Positions 27,501 to 40,697 of a stretch of DNA of 64,000 nt are shown here, piece by piece (the first letter of the stretch is position 1; every line of letters starts with the position of its first letter). The stretch covers positions 4,030,001 to 4,094,000 of the forward strand of contig NW_027464602.1 of NCBI RefSeq assembly GCF_043290135.1, read 5' to 3'. The notes under the pieces were generated by a model that saw only the letters and a list, made by a program, of their open reading frames with translations, was not told the DNA's origin and did not search any database. Source of the stretch: Rhipicephalus microplus (Eukaryota > Arthropoda > Arachnida > Ixodida > Ixodidae). Both the position numbers and the translations under genes were made by a program.

Positions 27501-30500
27501 CAGTCTTGCTCCCTTCTCACCACCATCAGAACATAACTTCAAAGCTATCAGCCCAAAGAAAAAAAAGCACCGCACCACCACCGGGTGGGCTCGAACCTCC
27601 AACCTTTCGGTTAACAGCCGATCGCGCTAGCCAATTGCGCCACAGAGACAGTCGTGCTCCACTCTCACCACCATCAGAACATATCTTCAAAGCTATCAGC
27701 GCAAAGAAAAAAGCAAAACACCACTCCCGGGAGGGCTCGAACCTCCAACTTTTCGGTTAACAGCCGATCGCGCTGGCCAAATGCGCCACGGAGAAAGTCC
27801 TGCTCAACTCTCACCACAATTAGAACATATCTTCAAAGCTATCAGCCCACAGAAAAAAAAAGCGCCGCACCACCACCGGTTGGGCTCGAACCTCCAGCCT
27901 TTCGGTTAACAGCCGATCGCGCTAGCCAATTGCCCCACGGAGACAGTCGTGCTCCACTCTCACCATCGTGAGAACATTTCTTCAGAGCTATCACCCCAAA
28001 GAAAAAAAAAGCGCCGCACCACCACCGGTTGGGCTCGAACCTCCAACCTTTCGGTTAACAGCCGATCGCGCTAGCCAATTGCGCCACGAAGACAGTCCTG
28101 CTCCACTCTCACCACCGTCAGAACATATCTTCAAAGCTATTACCGCAAAGAAAAAAGCAAAACACCACTCCCGGGAGGGCTCGAACCTCCAACTTTCCGG
28201 TTAACAGCCGATCACGCTAGCCAATTGCGCCACGGAGACAGTCCTGCTCCACTCTCACCACCATCAGAACATAACTTCAAAGCAATCAGCCCACAGAAAA
28301 AAAAGCGCCACACCACCACCAGGAGAGCTCGAACCTCCAACTTTTCGGTTAACAGCCGATCGCGCTAGCCAATTGCGCCACAGAGACAGTCCTGCTCCAC
28401 TCTCACCACCGTCAGAACATTTCTTCAGAGCTATCAGCCCAAAGAAAAAACAAGCGCTGCACCACCACCGGGTGGGCTCGAACCTCCAACCTTACGGTTA
28501 ACAGCCAATCACGCTAGCCAATTGCCCCACGGAGACAGTCGTGCTCCACTCTCACCATCGTCAGATCATTTCTTCAGAGCTATCACCCCAAAGAAAAAAA
28601 AGCGCCACACCACCACCGGTTGGGCTCGAACCTCCATCCTTTCGGTTAACAGCCGATCGCGCTAGCCAATTGCGCCACGAAGACTGTCCTGCTCCACTCT
28701 CACCACCATCACAACATATCTTCAAAGATATTACCGCAAAGAAAAAAGCAACACACCACTCCTGGGAGGGCTCGAGACTCCAACCTTTCGGTTAACAGCC
28801 AATCACGCTAGCCAATTGCCCCACGGAGACAGTCGTGCTCCACTCTCACCATCGTCAGATCATTTCTTCAGAGCTATCACCCCAAAGAAAAAAAAGCGCC
28901 ACACCACCACCGGTTGGGCTCGAACTTCCATCCTTTCGGTTAACAGCCGATCGCGCTAGCCAATTGCGCCACGAATACTGTCCTGCTCCACTCTCACCAC
29001 CATCACAACATATCTTCAAAGCTATCAGCGCAAAGAAAAAAGCTACACACCACTCCCGGGAGGGCTCGAAACTCCAACCTTTCGGTCAACAGCCGATCGC
29101 GCTAGCCCATTGCGCCACGGAGACAGTCTTGCTCCCTTCTCGCCACCATCAGAACATATCTTCAAAGCTATCAGCGCAAAGAACAAAGCAAAATACCACT
29201 CCCGGGAGGGCTCGAACCTCCAACTTTTCGGTTAACAGCCGATCGCGCTGGCCAATTGCGCCACGGAGAAAGTCCTGCTCAACTCTCACCACCATCAGAA
29301 CATATCTTCAAAGCTATCATCGCAAAGAAAAAAGCAACACAGCACTCCCGGGAGGGCTCGAACCTCCAACTTTTCGGTTAACAGCCGATCGCGCTGGCAT
29401 TGCGCCACGGAGACAGTCCTGCTCCACTCTCACCACAATTAGAACATATCTTCAAAGCTATCAGCCCAAAGAAAAAACAAGCGCCGCACCACCACCGGGT
29501 GGGCTCGAACCTCCAACTTTTCGGTTAACAGCCGATCGCGGTAGCCAATTGCGACATGGGGACCGTCCTGCTCCACTCTCACCACCGTCAGACCATTTCT
29601 TCAGAGCTATCACCCCAAAGAAAAAAAAAGCGCCGCACCACCACCGGGTGGGCTCGAACCTCCAACCATTCGGTTAACAGCCGATCGCGCTGGCCAATTG
29701 CGCCACGGAGAAAGTCCTGCTCTACTCTCACCGCCATCAGAACATATCTACAAAGCTATTACCGCAAAGAAAAAAGCAACACACCACTCCCGGGAGGGCT
29801 CAAAACTCCAACCTTTCGGTTAACAGCCAATCGAGCTAGCCCAATGCGCCACGGAGACAGTCTTGCTCCACTCTCACCACCATCAGAACATATCTTCAAA
29901 GCTATCATCGCAAAGAAAAAAGCAACACAGCACTCCCGAGAGGGCTCGAAACTCCAACCTTTCGGTCAACAGCCGATCGCGCTAGCCCATTGCGCCACGG
30001 AGACAGTCTTGTTCATCTCTCACCACCATCAGAACATATCATCAAAGCTATCAGCCCAAAGAAAAAAAAAAGCACCGCACCATTAACGGGTGGGCTCGAA
30101 CCTCCAACTTTTCGCTTAACAGCCGATCGCGCTGGCATTGCGCCACGGAGACAGTCCTGCTCCACTCTCACCACAATTAGAACATATCTTCAAAGCTATC
30201 AGCCCAAAGAAAAAAAAGCGCCGCACCACCACTTGTGGGCTCGAACCTCCAACCTTTCGGTTAACAGCAGATCGCGCTAGCCAATTGCGCCACGGAGACA
30301 ATCGTGCTCCACTCTCACCACCATCAGAACATATCTTCAAAGCTATCAGCGCAAAGAAAAAAAAGCGCCACACCACCAACGGGTGGGCTCGAACCTCCAA
30401 CTTTTCGGTTAACAGCCGATCGCGCTGGCCAATTGCGCCACGGAGACAGTCCTGCTCCACTCTCACCACAATTAGAACATATCTTCAAAGCTATCAGCCC

Positions 30501-33500
30501 AAAGAAAAAAAAGCACCGCACCACCACTTGTGGGCTGGAACCTCCAAAATTTCGGTTAACAGCAGATCGCGCTAGCCAATTGCGCCACGGAGACAATCGT
30601 GCTCCACTCTCACCACCATCAGAACATATCTTCAAAGCTATCAGCGCAAAGAAAAAAAAGCGCCGCACCACCACCAGGTGGGCTCGAACCTCCAACCTTT
30701 CGGTTAACAGCCGATCGCGCAAGCCAATTTCGCCACGGAGACAGTCCTGCTCTACTCTCACCACCATCAGAACATATCTTCAAAGGTATCAGCCCAAAGA
30801 AAAAAAAGCGCCGCACCACCACTTGGTGGGCTCGAACCTCCGACTTTTCGGTTAACAGCCGATCGCGCTAGCCAATTGCGCCACGGAGACAGTCCTGCTC
30901 CACTCTCACCACCGTCAGAACATTTTTTCAGAGCTAGCAGCCCAAAGAAAAAAAAGCGCTGCACCACCACCGGGTGGGCTCGAACCTCCAACATTACGGT
31001 TAACAGCCGATCGCGCTAGCCAATTGCCCCACGGAGACAGTCGTGCTCCACTTTCACCATCGTCAGAACATTTCTTCAGAGCTATCACTCCAAAGAAAAA
31101 AAAAGCGCCGCACCACCACCGATTGGGCTCGAACCTCCAACCTTTCGGTTAACAGCCGATCGCGCTAGCCAATTGTGCCACGAAGACTGTCCTGCTGCAC
31201 TCTCAACACCATCAGAACATATCTTCAAAGCTATTACCGCAAAGAAAAAAGCAACACACCACTCCTGGGAGGGCTCGAGACTCCAACCTTTCGGTTAACA
31301 GCCGATCGCGCTAGCCCATTGCGCCACGGGGACAGTCTTGCTCCACTCTCACCACCATCAGAACATATCTTCAAAGCTATCAGCGCAAAGAAAAAAGCAA
31401 CACACCACTTCCGGGAGGGCTCGAAACTCCAACCTTTCGATCAACAGCCGATCGCGCTAGCCCATTGCGCCACGGAGACAGTCTTGCTCCCTTCTCACCA
31501 CCATCAGAACATAACTTCAAAGCTATCAGCCCAAAGAAAAAAAAGCACCAAACCACCACCGGGTGGGCTCGAACCTCCAACTTTTCGGCTAACAGCCGAT
31601 CGCGCTGGCCAATTGCGCCACGGAGACAGTCCTGCTCCACTCTCACCACAATTAGAACATATCTTCAAAGCTATCAGCCCAAAGAAAAAAAAAGCGCCGC
31701 ACCACCACCGGGTGGGCTCGAACCTCCAACCTTTCGGTTAACAGCAGATCGCGCTAGCCAATCGCGCCACGGAGACAGTCGTGCTCCACTCTCACCACCA
31801 TCAGAACATATCTTCAAAGCTATCAGCGCAAAGAAAAAAAAGCGCCGCACCACCACCGGGTGGGCTCGAACCTCCAACCTTTCGGTTAACAGCCGATCGC
31901 GCAAGCCGATTTCGCCATGGAGACACTCCTGCTCCACTCTCACCACCATCAGAACATATCTTCAAAGGTATCAGCCCAAAGAAAAAAAAGCGCCGCACCA
32001 CCACTGGGTGGGCTCGAACCTCCGACTTTTCGGTTAACAGCCGCTCGCGCTAGCCAATTGCGCCACGGAGGCAGTCCTGCTCCACTCTCACCACCATCAG
32101 AACATATCTTCAAAGCTATCAGCCCAAAGAAAAAAAACCACCGCACCACCACCGGGTGGGCTCGAACCTCCAACCTTTCGGTTAACAGCCAATCGCGCTA
32201 GCCAATTGCGCCACGGAGACAGTCCTGCTCCACTCTCACCACCATCAGAACATATCTTCAAAGCTATCAGCACAAAGAAAAAAAGCGCCGCACCACCACC
32301 GGGTGGGCCCGAACCTCCAACCTTTCAGTTAACAGCCGATCGCGCTAGCCAACTGCGCCATGGAGACAGTCGTGCTCCACTCTCACCACCATCAGAACAT
32401 ATCTTCAAAGCTATCACCCCAAAGAAAAAAAAAGCGCCGCACCACCACCGGTTGGGCTCGATCCTCCAACCTTTCGGTTAACAGCCGATCGCGCTAGCCA
32501 ATTGCGCCACGAAGACAGTCCTGCTCCACTCTCACCACCATCAGAACATATCTTCAAAGCTATTACCGCAAAGAAAAAAGCAAAATACCACTCCCAGGAG
32601 GGCTCGAACCTCCAACGTTCCGGTTAACAGCCGATCACGCTAGCCAATTGCGCCACGGAGACAGTCCTGCTCCACTCTCAGCACCATCAGAACATAACTT
32701 TAAAGCTATCAGCCCACAGAAAAAAAAGCGCCGCACCACCACCAGGAGAGCTCGAACCTCCAACTTTTCAGTTTACAGCCGATCGCGCTAGCAAATTGCG
32801 CCACGGAGACAGTCCTGCTCCACTATCACCACCGTCAGAACATTTCTTCAGAGCTATAAGCCCAAAGAAAAAACAAGCGCTGCACCACCACCGGGTGGGC
32901 TCGAACCTCCAACCTTACGGTTAACAGCCGATCGCGCTAGCCAATTGCCCCACGGAGACAGTCGTACTCCACTCTCACCATCGTCAGAACATTTTTCAGA
33001 GCTATCACCCCAAAGAAAAAAAAAGCGCCACACCACCACCGGTTGGGCTCGAACCTCCAACCTTTCGGTTAACAGCCGATCGCGCTAGCCTATTGCGCCA
33101 CGAAGACTGTCCTGGTCCACTCGCACCACCATCAGAACATATCTTCAAAGATATTACCGCAAAGAAAAAAGCAACACACCACTCCTGGGAGGGCTCGAGA
33201 CTCCAACCTTTCGGTTAACAGCCGATCGCGCTAGCCCATTGCGCCACGGAGGCAGTCTTGCTCCACTCTCACCAACATCAAAACATATCTTCAAAGCTAT
33301 GAGCGCAAAGAAAAAAAAGCGCTGCTCCACCACCGCGTGGGCTCGAACCTCCAACCTTTCGGTTAACAGCCGATCGCACTAGCCCATCGCGACACGGAGA
33401 CAGGCTTGCTCCACTCTCACCACCATCAGAACATATCTTCAAAGCTATCAGCGCAAAGAAAAAGCAACACACCACTCCCGGAAAGGCTCGAAACTCCAAC

Positions 33501-36500
33501 CTTTCGGTCAACAGCCGATTGCGCTAGCCCATTGCGCCACGGAGACATCTTGCTCCCTTCTCATCACCATCAGAACATAACTTAAAAGCTATCAGACCAA
33601 AGAAAAAAAAGCACCGCACCACCACCGGGTGGGCTCGTACCTCCAAACTTTCGGTTAACAGCCGATCGCGCTAGCCAATTGCGCCACAGAGACAGTCGTG
33701 CTCCACTCTCACCACCATCAGAACATATCTTCAAAGCTATCAGCGCAAAGAAAAAAGCAAAACACCACTCCCGGGAGGGCTCGAACCTCCAACGTTCTGG
33801 TTAACAGCCGATCACGCTAGCCAATTGCGCCACGGAGACAGTCCTGCTCCACTCGCACCACCATCAGAACATAACTTTAAAGCTATCAGCCCACAGAAAA
33901 AAAAGCGCCGCACCACCACCATGAGAGCTCGAACCTCCAACTTTTCAGTTAACAGCCGATCGCGCTAGCAAATTGCGCCACGGAGACAGTCCTGCTCCAC
34001 TATCACCACCGTCAGAACATTTCTTCAGAGCTATAAGCCCAAAGAAAAAACAAGCGCTGCACCACCACCGGGTGGGCTCGAACCTCCAACCTTACGGTTA
34101 ACAGCCGATCGCGCTAGCCAATTGCCCCACGGAGACAGTCGTACTCCACTCTCACCACCATCAGAACATATCTTCAAAGCTATCAGCGCAAAGAAAAAAG
34201 CAGCACACCAATCCCGGGAGGGATCGAAACTCCAACCTTTCGGTTAACAGCCGATTGCGCTAGCCAATTGCGCCACGGAGACAGTCCTGCTCTACTCTCA
34301 CCACCATCAGAACATTTCTTCAGAGCTATCACCCCAAAGAAAAAAAAGCGCCGCACCACCACCGGTTGGGCTCGAACCTCCAGCCTTTCGGTTAACAGCC
34401 GATCGCGCTAGCCAATTGCCCCACGGAGACAGTCGTGCTCCACTCTCACCATCGTGAGAACATTTCTTCAGAGCTATCACCCCAAAGAAAAAAAAAGCGC
34501 CGCACCACCACCGGTTGGGCTCGAACCTCCAACCTTTCGGTTAACAGCCGATCGCGCTAGCCAATTGCGCCACGAAGACAGTCCTGCTGCACTCTCACCA
34601 CCATCAGAACATATCTTCAAAGCTATTACCGCAAAGAAAAAAGCAAAACACCACTCCCGGGAGGGCTCGAACCTCCAACTTTCCGGTTAACAGCCGATCA
34701 CGCTAGCCAATTGCGCCACGGAGACAGTCCTGCTCCACTCTCACCACCATCAGAACATAACTTCAAAGCAATCAGCCCACAGAAAAAAAAGCGCCACACC
34801 ACCACCAGGAGAGCTCGAACCTCCAACTTTTCGGTTAACAGCCGGTCGCGCTAGCCAATTGCGCCACAGAGACAGTCCTGCTCCACTCTCACCACCGTCA
34901 GAACATTTCTTCAGAGCTATCAGCCCAAAGAAAAAACAAGCGCTGCACCACCACCGGGTGGGCTCGAACCTCCAACCTTACGGTTAACAGCCAATCACGC
35001 TAGCCAATTGCCCCACGGAGACAGTCGTGCTCCACTCTCACCATCGTCAGATCATTTCTTCAGAGCTATCACCCCAAAGAAAAAAAAGCGCCACACTACC
35101 ACCGGTTGGGCTCGAACCTCCATCCTTTCGGTTAACAGCCGATCGCGCTAGCCAATTGCGCCACGAAGACTGTCCTGCTCCACTCTCACCACCATCACAA
35201 CATATCTTCAAAGATATTACCGCAAAGAAAAAAGCAACACACCACTCCTGGGAGGGCTCGAGACTCCAACCTTTCGGTTAACAGCCAATCACGCTAGCCA
35301 ATTGCCCCACGGAGACAGTCGTGCTCCACTCTCACCATCGTCAGATCATTTCTTCAGAGCTATCACCCCAAAGAAAAAAAAGCGCCACACCACCACCGGT
35401 TGGGCTCGAACTTCCATCCTTTCGGTTAACAGCCGATCGCGCTAGCCAATTGCGCCACGAATACTGTCCTGCTCCACTCTCACCACCATCACAACATATC
35501 TTCAAAGCTATCAGCGCAAAGAAAAAAGCTACACACCACTCCCGGGAGGGCTCGAAACTCCAACCTTTCGGTCAACAGCCGATCGCGCTAGCCCATTGCG
35601 CCACGGAGACAGTCTTGCTCATCTCTAACCACCATCAGAACATATCATCAAAGCTATCAGCCAAAAGAAAAAAAAACCACCGCACCACCACCGGGTGGGC
35701 TCGAACCTCCAACCTTTCGGTTAACAGCCAATCGCGCTAGCCAATTGCGCCACGGAGACAGTCATGCTCCACTCTCACCACCATCATAACATATCTTCAA
35801 AGCTATCAGCACAAAGAAAAAAAAGCGCCGCACCACCACCGGGTGGGCTGGAACCTCCAACCTTTCGGTTAACAGCCGATCGCGCTAGCCAACTGCGCCA
35901 CGGAGACAGTCGTGCTCCACTCTCACCATCATCAGAACATATCTTCAAAGCTATCAGCGCAAAGAAAAAAGCAACACACCACTCCCGGGAGGGATCGAAA
36001 CTCCAACCTTTCGGTTAACAGCCGATCGCGCTAGCCAATTGCGCCACCGAGACAGTCCTGCTCTACTCTCACCACCATCAGAACATTTCTTCAGAGCTAT
36101 CACCCCAAAGAAAAAAAAGCGCCGCACCACCACCGGTTGGGCTCGAACCTCCAACCTTTCGATTAACAGCCGATCGCGCTAGCCAATTGCCCCACGAATA
36201 CAGTCCTGCTCCACTCTCACCACCATCAGAACATATCTTCAAAGCTATCAGCCCACAGAAAAAAAAGCGCTGCACCACCACCAGGAGAGCTCAAACCTCC
36301 AACTTTTCAGTTAACAGCCGATCGCGCTAGCCAATTGCGCCACGGAGACAGTCCTGCTCCACTCTCACTACCGTCAGAACATTTCTTCAGAGCTATCAGC
36401 CCAAAGAAAAAACAAGCGCTGCACCACCACCGGGTGGGCTCGAACCTCCAACCTCACGGTTAACAGCCGATCGCGCTAGCCAATTGCCCCACAGAGACAG

Positions 36501-39009
36501 TCGTGCTCCACTCTCACCATCGTCAGAACATTTCTTCAGAGCTATCACCCCAAAGAAAAAAAAAGCGCCACACCACCACCGGTTGGGCTCGAACCTCCAA
36601 CCTTTCGGTTAACAGCCGATCGCGCTAGCCAATTGCGCCACGAAGACTGTCCTGCTCCACTCTCACCACCATCAGAACATATCTTCAAAGATATTACCGC
36701 AAAGAAAAAAGCAACACACCACTCCTGGGAGGGCTCGAGACTCCAACCTTTCGGTTAACAGCTGATCGCGCTATCCCATTGCGCCACGGAGGCAGTCTTG
36801 CTCCACTCTCACAATCATCAAAACATATCTTCAAAGCTATCAGCGCAAAGAAAAAAAAGCGCTGCACCACCACCGCGTGGGCTCGAACCTCCAACCTTTC
36901 GGTTAACAGCCGATCGCGCTAGCCCATCGCGCCACGGAGACAGTCTTGCTCCACTCTCACCACCATCAGAACATATCTTCAAAGCTATCAGCGCAAAGAA
37001 AAAAGCAACACACCACTCCCGGAAGGGCTCGAAACTCCAACCTTTCGGTCAACAGCCGATCGTGCTAGCCCTTTGCGCCACGGAGACAGTCTTGCTCCCT
37101 TCTCACCACCATCAGAACATAACTTCAAAGCTATCAGCCCAAAGAAAAAAAAGCACCGCACCACCACCGGGTGGGCTCGAACCTCCAACCTTTCGGTTAA
37201 CAGCCGATCGCGCTAGCCAATTGCGCCACAGAGACAGTCGTGCTCCACTCTCACCACCATCAGAACATATCTTCAAAGCTATCAGCGCAAAGAAAAAAGC
37301 AAAACACCACTCCCGGGAGGGCTCGAACCTCCAACTTTTCGGTTAACAGCCGATCGCGCTGGCCAAATGCGCCACGGAGAAAGTCCTGCTCAACTCTCAC
37401 CACAATTAGAACATATCTTCAAAGCTATCAGCCCAAAGAAAAAAAAAAGCGCCGCACCACCACCGGTTGGGCTCGAACCTCCAGCCTTTCGGTTAACAGC
37501 CGATCGCGCTAGCCAATTGCCCCACGGAGACAGTCGTGCTCCACTCTCACCATCGTGAGAACATTTCTTCAGAGCTATCACCCCAAAGAAAAAAAAAGCG
37601 CCGCACCACCACCGGTTGGGCTCGAACCTCCAACCTTTCGGTTAACAGCCGATCGCGCTAGCCAATTGCGCCACGAAGACAGTCCTGCTCCACTCTCACC
37701 ACCGTCAGAACATATCTTCAAAGCTATTACCGCAAAGAAAAAAGCAAAACACCACTCCCGGGAGGGCTCGAACCTCCAACTTTCCGGTTAACAGCCGATC
37801 ACGCTAGCCAATTGCGCCACGGAGACAGTCCTGCTCCACTCTCACCACCATCAGAACATAACTTCAAAGCAATCAGCCCACAGAAAAAAAAGCGCCACAC
37901 CACCACCAGGAGAGCTCGAACCTCCAACTTTTCGGTTAACAGCCGATCGCGCTAGCCAATTGCGCCACAGAGACAGTCCTGCTCCACTCTCACCACCGTC
38001 AGAACATTTCTTCAGAGCTATCAGCCCAAAGAAAAAACAAGCGCTGCACCACCACCGGGTGGGCTCGAACCTCCAACCTTACGGTTAACAGCCAATCACG
38101 CTAGCCAATTGCCCCACGGAGACAGTCGTGCTCCACTCTCACCATCGTCAGATCATTTCTTCAGAGCTATCACCCCAAAGAAAAAAAAGCGCCACACCAC
38201 CACCGGTTGGGCTCGAACCTCCATCCTTTCGGTTAACAGCCGATCGCGCTAGCCAATTGCGCCACGAAGACTGTCCTGCTCCACTCTCACCACCATCACA
38301 ACATATCTTCAAAGATATTACCGCAAAGAAAAAAGCAACACACCACTCCTGGGAGGGCTCGAGACTCCAACCTTTCGGTTAACAGCCAATCACGCTAGCC
38401 AATTGCCCCACGGAGACAGTCGTGCTCCACTCTCACCATCGTCAGATCATTTCTTCAGAGCTATCACCCCAAAGAAAAAAAAGCGCCACACCACCACCGG
38501 TTGGGCTCGAACTTCCATCCTTTCGGTTAACAGCCGATCGCGCTAGCCAATTGCGCCACGAATACTGTCCTGCTCCACTCTCACCACCATCACAACATAT
38601 CTTCAAAGCTATCAGCGCAAAGAAAAAAGCTACACACCACTCCCGGGAGGGCTCGAAACTCCAACCTTTCGGTCAACAGCCGATCGCGCTAGCCCATTGC
38701 GCCACGAAGACAGTCTTGCTCCCTTCTCGCCACCATCAGAACATATCTTCAAAGCTATCAGCGCAAAGAACAAAGCAAAATACCACTCCCGGGAGGGCTC
38801 GAACCTCCAACTTTTCGGTTAACAGCCGATCGCGCTGGCATTGCGCCACGGAGACAGTCCTGCTCCACTCTCACCACAATTAGAACATATCTTCAAAGCT
38901 ATCAGCCCAAAGAAAAAACAAGCGCCGCACCACCACCGGGTGGGCTCGAACCTCCAACTTTTCGGTTAACAGCCGATCGCGGTAGCCAATTGCGACATGG
39001 GGACCGTCC
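24600..39009 (-). repeat. Large array duplication: ~24.6-29.5 kb repeated at ~34.2-39.0 kb
   Basis: Landmarks repeat with an offset of about 9583-9587 bp (25,444 to 35,027; 27,212 to 36,798; 28,541 to 38,128). Private variants such as gagctatcaccccaaag with catcgtcagatcatttc and the gaacaaagcaaaataccac monomer are shared. Near 38,830 the second copy lacks one monomer that is present near 29,250-29,400. The equivalent of the duplicate's right-hand continuation lies beyond the 20-kb insertion, at 59,051 onward. Confidence 0.8.
32737..32810 (-). pseudogene. tRNA-like monomer with anticodon GTA instead of GTT
   Basis: On the minus strand the anticodon loop reads CTGTAAA where nearly all copies read CTGTTAA or CTGTTGA, changing anticodon GTT (Asn) to GTA (Tyr). 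The rest of the monomer belongs to the 'accaggagagctcg' subfamily. A sister copy near 33,950 has the normal loop. It is most simply a point mutation in a non-functional copy. Confidence 0.6.
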
Positions 39010-39330
39010 CTACTGAAAAGTTCCGTATGAAATCTTACGGAAAATATATGGACTCCGTAACATTTCCTTATGCTACATACGGAAAACTAATGGAGTTTTA
39101 TGGAAATATACGGAAGTTGTATGGCATTTACGGAAAGCTTCTTATGGAATATATGGAAGGATAAGGAAATTGTATGGCGTCTACGGAAAGCTTTTTATGG
39201 AGTATACAGAAAGATAAGGAAAATGTATGGCATATATGGAAAGCTTTATATGGAGTATAAAGGATAAGGAAGTTTTATGGCGTGGATGGAGTGAGTTTTA
39301 TGGAAAATATGGAAAGATAAGGAAACTTAT
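39010..39330 (+). repeat. Left terminal inverted repeat and ~53-bp subterminal tandem repeats
   Basis: After the 19-bp terminal repeat, short motifs of the form tacggaaa and tatggaa recur densely. A unit beginning tatggc(a/g)t, followed by (c/t)acggaaagct and aaggataaggaa, starts at about 39,120, 39,173, 39,226 and 39,276, a period close to 53 bp. Arrays like this next to element ends are commonly transposase binding sites in other DNA transposons; that role here is inference. Confidence 0.65.
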
Positions 39331-40500
39331 GGAGCATACGGAGAGTTCATTATGGAAGATTTGGGAGGATAAGGAAAGTGTATTGAGTGTACAGAAGCTT
39401 TCATAAGAAAAAACAGAATGTTAGGTCTTACGGAAATATACAAATTTTGTAAGGTGCTTACGAAAATGTGCAATAGTGTATGAAAGGAATGTGGATTGTT
39501 GCAAAAATGTGGAAACTGTACAGTTGTTGTCACATTTTCAGCAGGAAATACGAGCTCTTTAAAGTTATAAATGAATGCACAGTGACATATATAGTACAAA
39601 AGAATAACGCAGGCTAGTCTGTGTTGTTAGTCACCGCTGTTCGCCCTTTTTCAGAATGAATAGAACTTCTGCAGATGACCAGGTGCTAAAGTCTGTCACA
39701 CGGAAAATGTGTCATTCACAAGGAATGACAATAACTGTCATTTTACTTGCATGCTGTCACACGAAAACAAATCAAGCAAGCAAAGCATAACTTCAAGGGC
39801 TCGTTTTTTAATAGAAACAATAATAATGAGAACTAAATTCAATGTGAATGAACTTGTCAATATTAATGAAACTGTTCTCATTAACATTGGCAAAGAGAAA
39901 TGTCATTTTAAAATATCGACCATGAGCTTAGCTCTTCTGAGCACCGACAAAAGAAATGAAAATCTATGAAAACTAATTGCATGTAGCCTAAAAATAATTT
40001 TTTATTGATAGTATATGTGCTCCTACAATATAGATACAGCTATACACAACTTGCCACAGCTTCACGACAGAAACGAGGTAGGGGCAGAGGGAGTGGTCAG
40101 AAAAATAATTAAGTATGAGAGCACAACTGATATGTACGGACACATAATGGTGCTTATTATTGATGCACGGATGGTCGTGTATAGAGCTGGGTCGTTTTGA
40201 GATCTTCAAAAGCATTGTTTCAGACCACCATGCAGATTACGCTTCCATTGTAGTGCTACATAAGACACAACTTATGGGCCAGCTTTAATGAATAAAAAGA
40301 TTATAGGTTAAACAAATGCTTTAAAATATATCATATCATGGCTGCATGGACGCATACAAGCTATGTAAAGCGCAATAAAGTGAGGACGCATGAGTTCTCT
40401 TGATGCTTCAGTTCTACATCGATGCTTCAACTGTGCTGCAAAGAAATTTAACCAATGTCTGTGTGTGCAACATTGTCCATTTTAAACTATTTATATGTAT
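39331..40500. other. AT-rich DNA without recognisable genes
   Basis: Degenerate tacggaa-type motifs fade out by about 39,470. The rest is AT-rich with short ORFs of up to 86 codons (39,709-39,969 on plus) that have no recognisable motif and no clear splice context. The last four bases (GTAT, 40,497-40,500) are the left target duplication of the Gypsy element. Confidence 0.5.
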
Positions 40501-40659
40501 TATAATATAGAACGGAGACAGTCAAAACTGTTATCCGAGACCAGGTAGGAGCGTAGGCCTAGCTATCAAAATCAGCGACAGTCCGGGCCGAGCGTCTCGT
40601 GCTTAGCACTGACAATGTGTGTGCCGAGATTTGCATGACCCACTACAATCATCATTACA
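40501..40659 (-). repeat. Gypsy-1 3' LTR
   Basis: 159 bp, identical to the copy at 45490-45648. On the minus strand it begins TGTAATGATGATTG and ends CTATATTATA. The end lacks the usual CA, so this boundary could be off by a base or two, but the matching GTAT flanks support it. Confidence 0.9.
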
Positions 40660-40673
40660 TATTTCCCCCTCGC
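40660..40673 (-). promoter_or_regulatory. Gypsy-1 polypurine tract
   Basis: On the minus strand GCGAGGGGGAAATA lies directly against the TGTAATG start of the 3' LTR, the expected place for the plus-strand DNA primer. Confidence 0.75.
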
Positions 40674-40697
40674 TGAAGATAATGCCAAGTAAGTGTT

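Larger units (their letters stand above)
14317..39009 (-). repeat. tRNA-Asn-derived tandem array, block C
   Basis: About 24.7 kb of uninterrupted ~147-bp monomers, all with the tRNA-like part on the minus strand. Subfamilies alternate in recurring order and form several larger duplicated blocks, listed separately. Local variants include monomers lacking two bases in the D-stem region (gatcgctagcc near 15,100 and 16,420), monomers with a shortened D arm (gctggcattgcgcc near 29,393, 30,131 and 38,835) and one with a changed anticodon near 32,775. The block ends abruptly inside a monomer at 39,009, where the 20-kb inverted-repeat element begins. Confidence 0.93.

Noticed and set aside
206..38883. 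Dozens of similar ORFs of 60-280 codons on both strands, rich in HSHHHQN, SVNSRSR or ARSAVNRKVGGSSP
   Set aside because: They are translations of the tRNA-derived repeat in various frames, recur once or twice per monomer and have no start, splice or domain support. They are not a protein family.
1..39009. CRISPR-like array
   Set aside because: Repeat and spacer parts are both conserved between units, the repeat folds as tRNA, and the surrounding elements are eukaryotic.
1..39009. A cluster of functional tRNA-Asn genes
   Set aside because: The 5' half and anticodon are good, but in every copy I checked the 3' acceptor strand fails to pair fully with the 5' strand, and many have T-arm defects. 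I call them pseudogenes, while noting that a covariance scan could find intact exceptions.
39709..39969. 86-codon ORF in AT-rich DNA
   Set aside because: No motif, no compositional support and no splice or promoter context. Its length is expected by chance.
40501..40540. Shared word cggagacagtc between the Gypsy-1 LTR and the array monomers
   Set aside because: It is only 11 bases, in otherwise unrelated sequence and with no further similarity. Chance is the simplest explanation.
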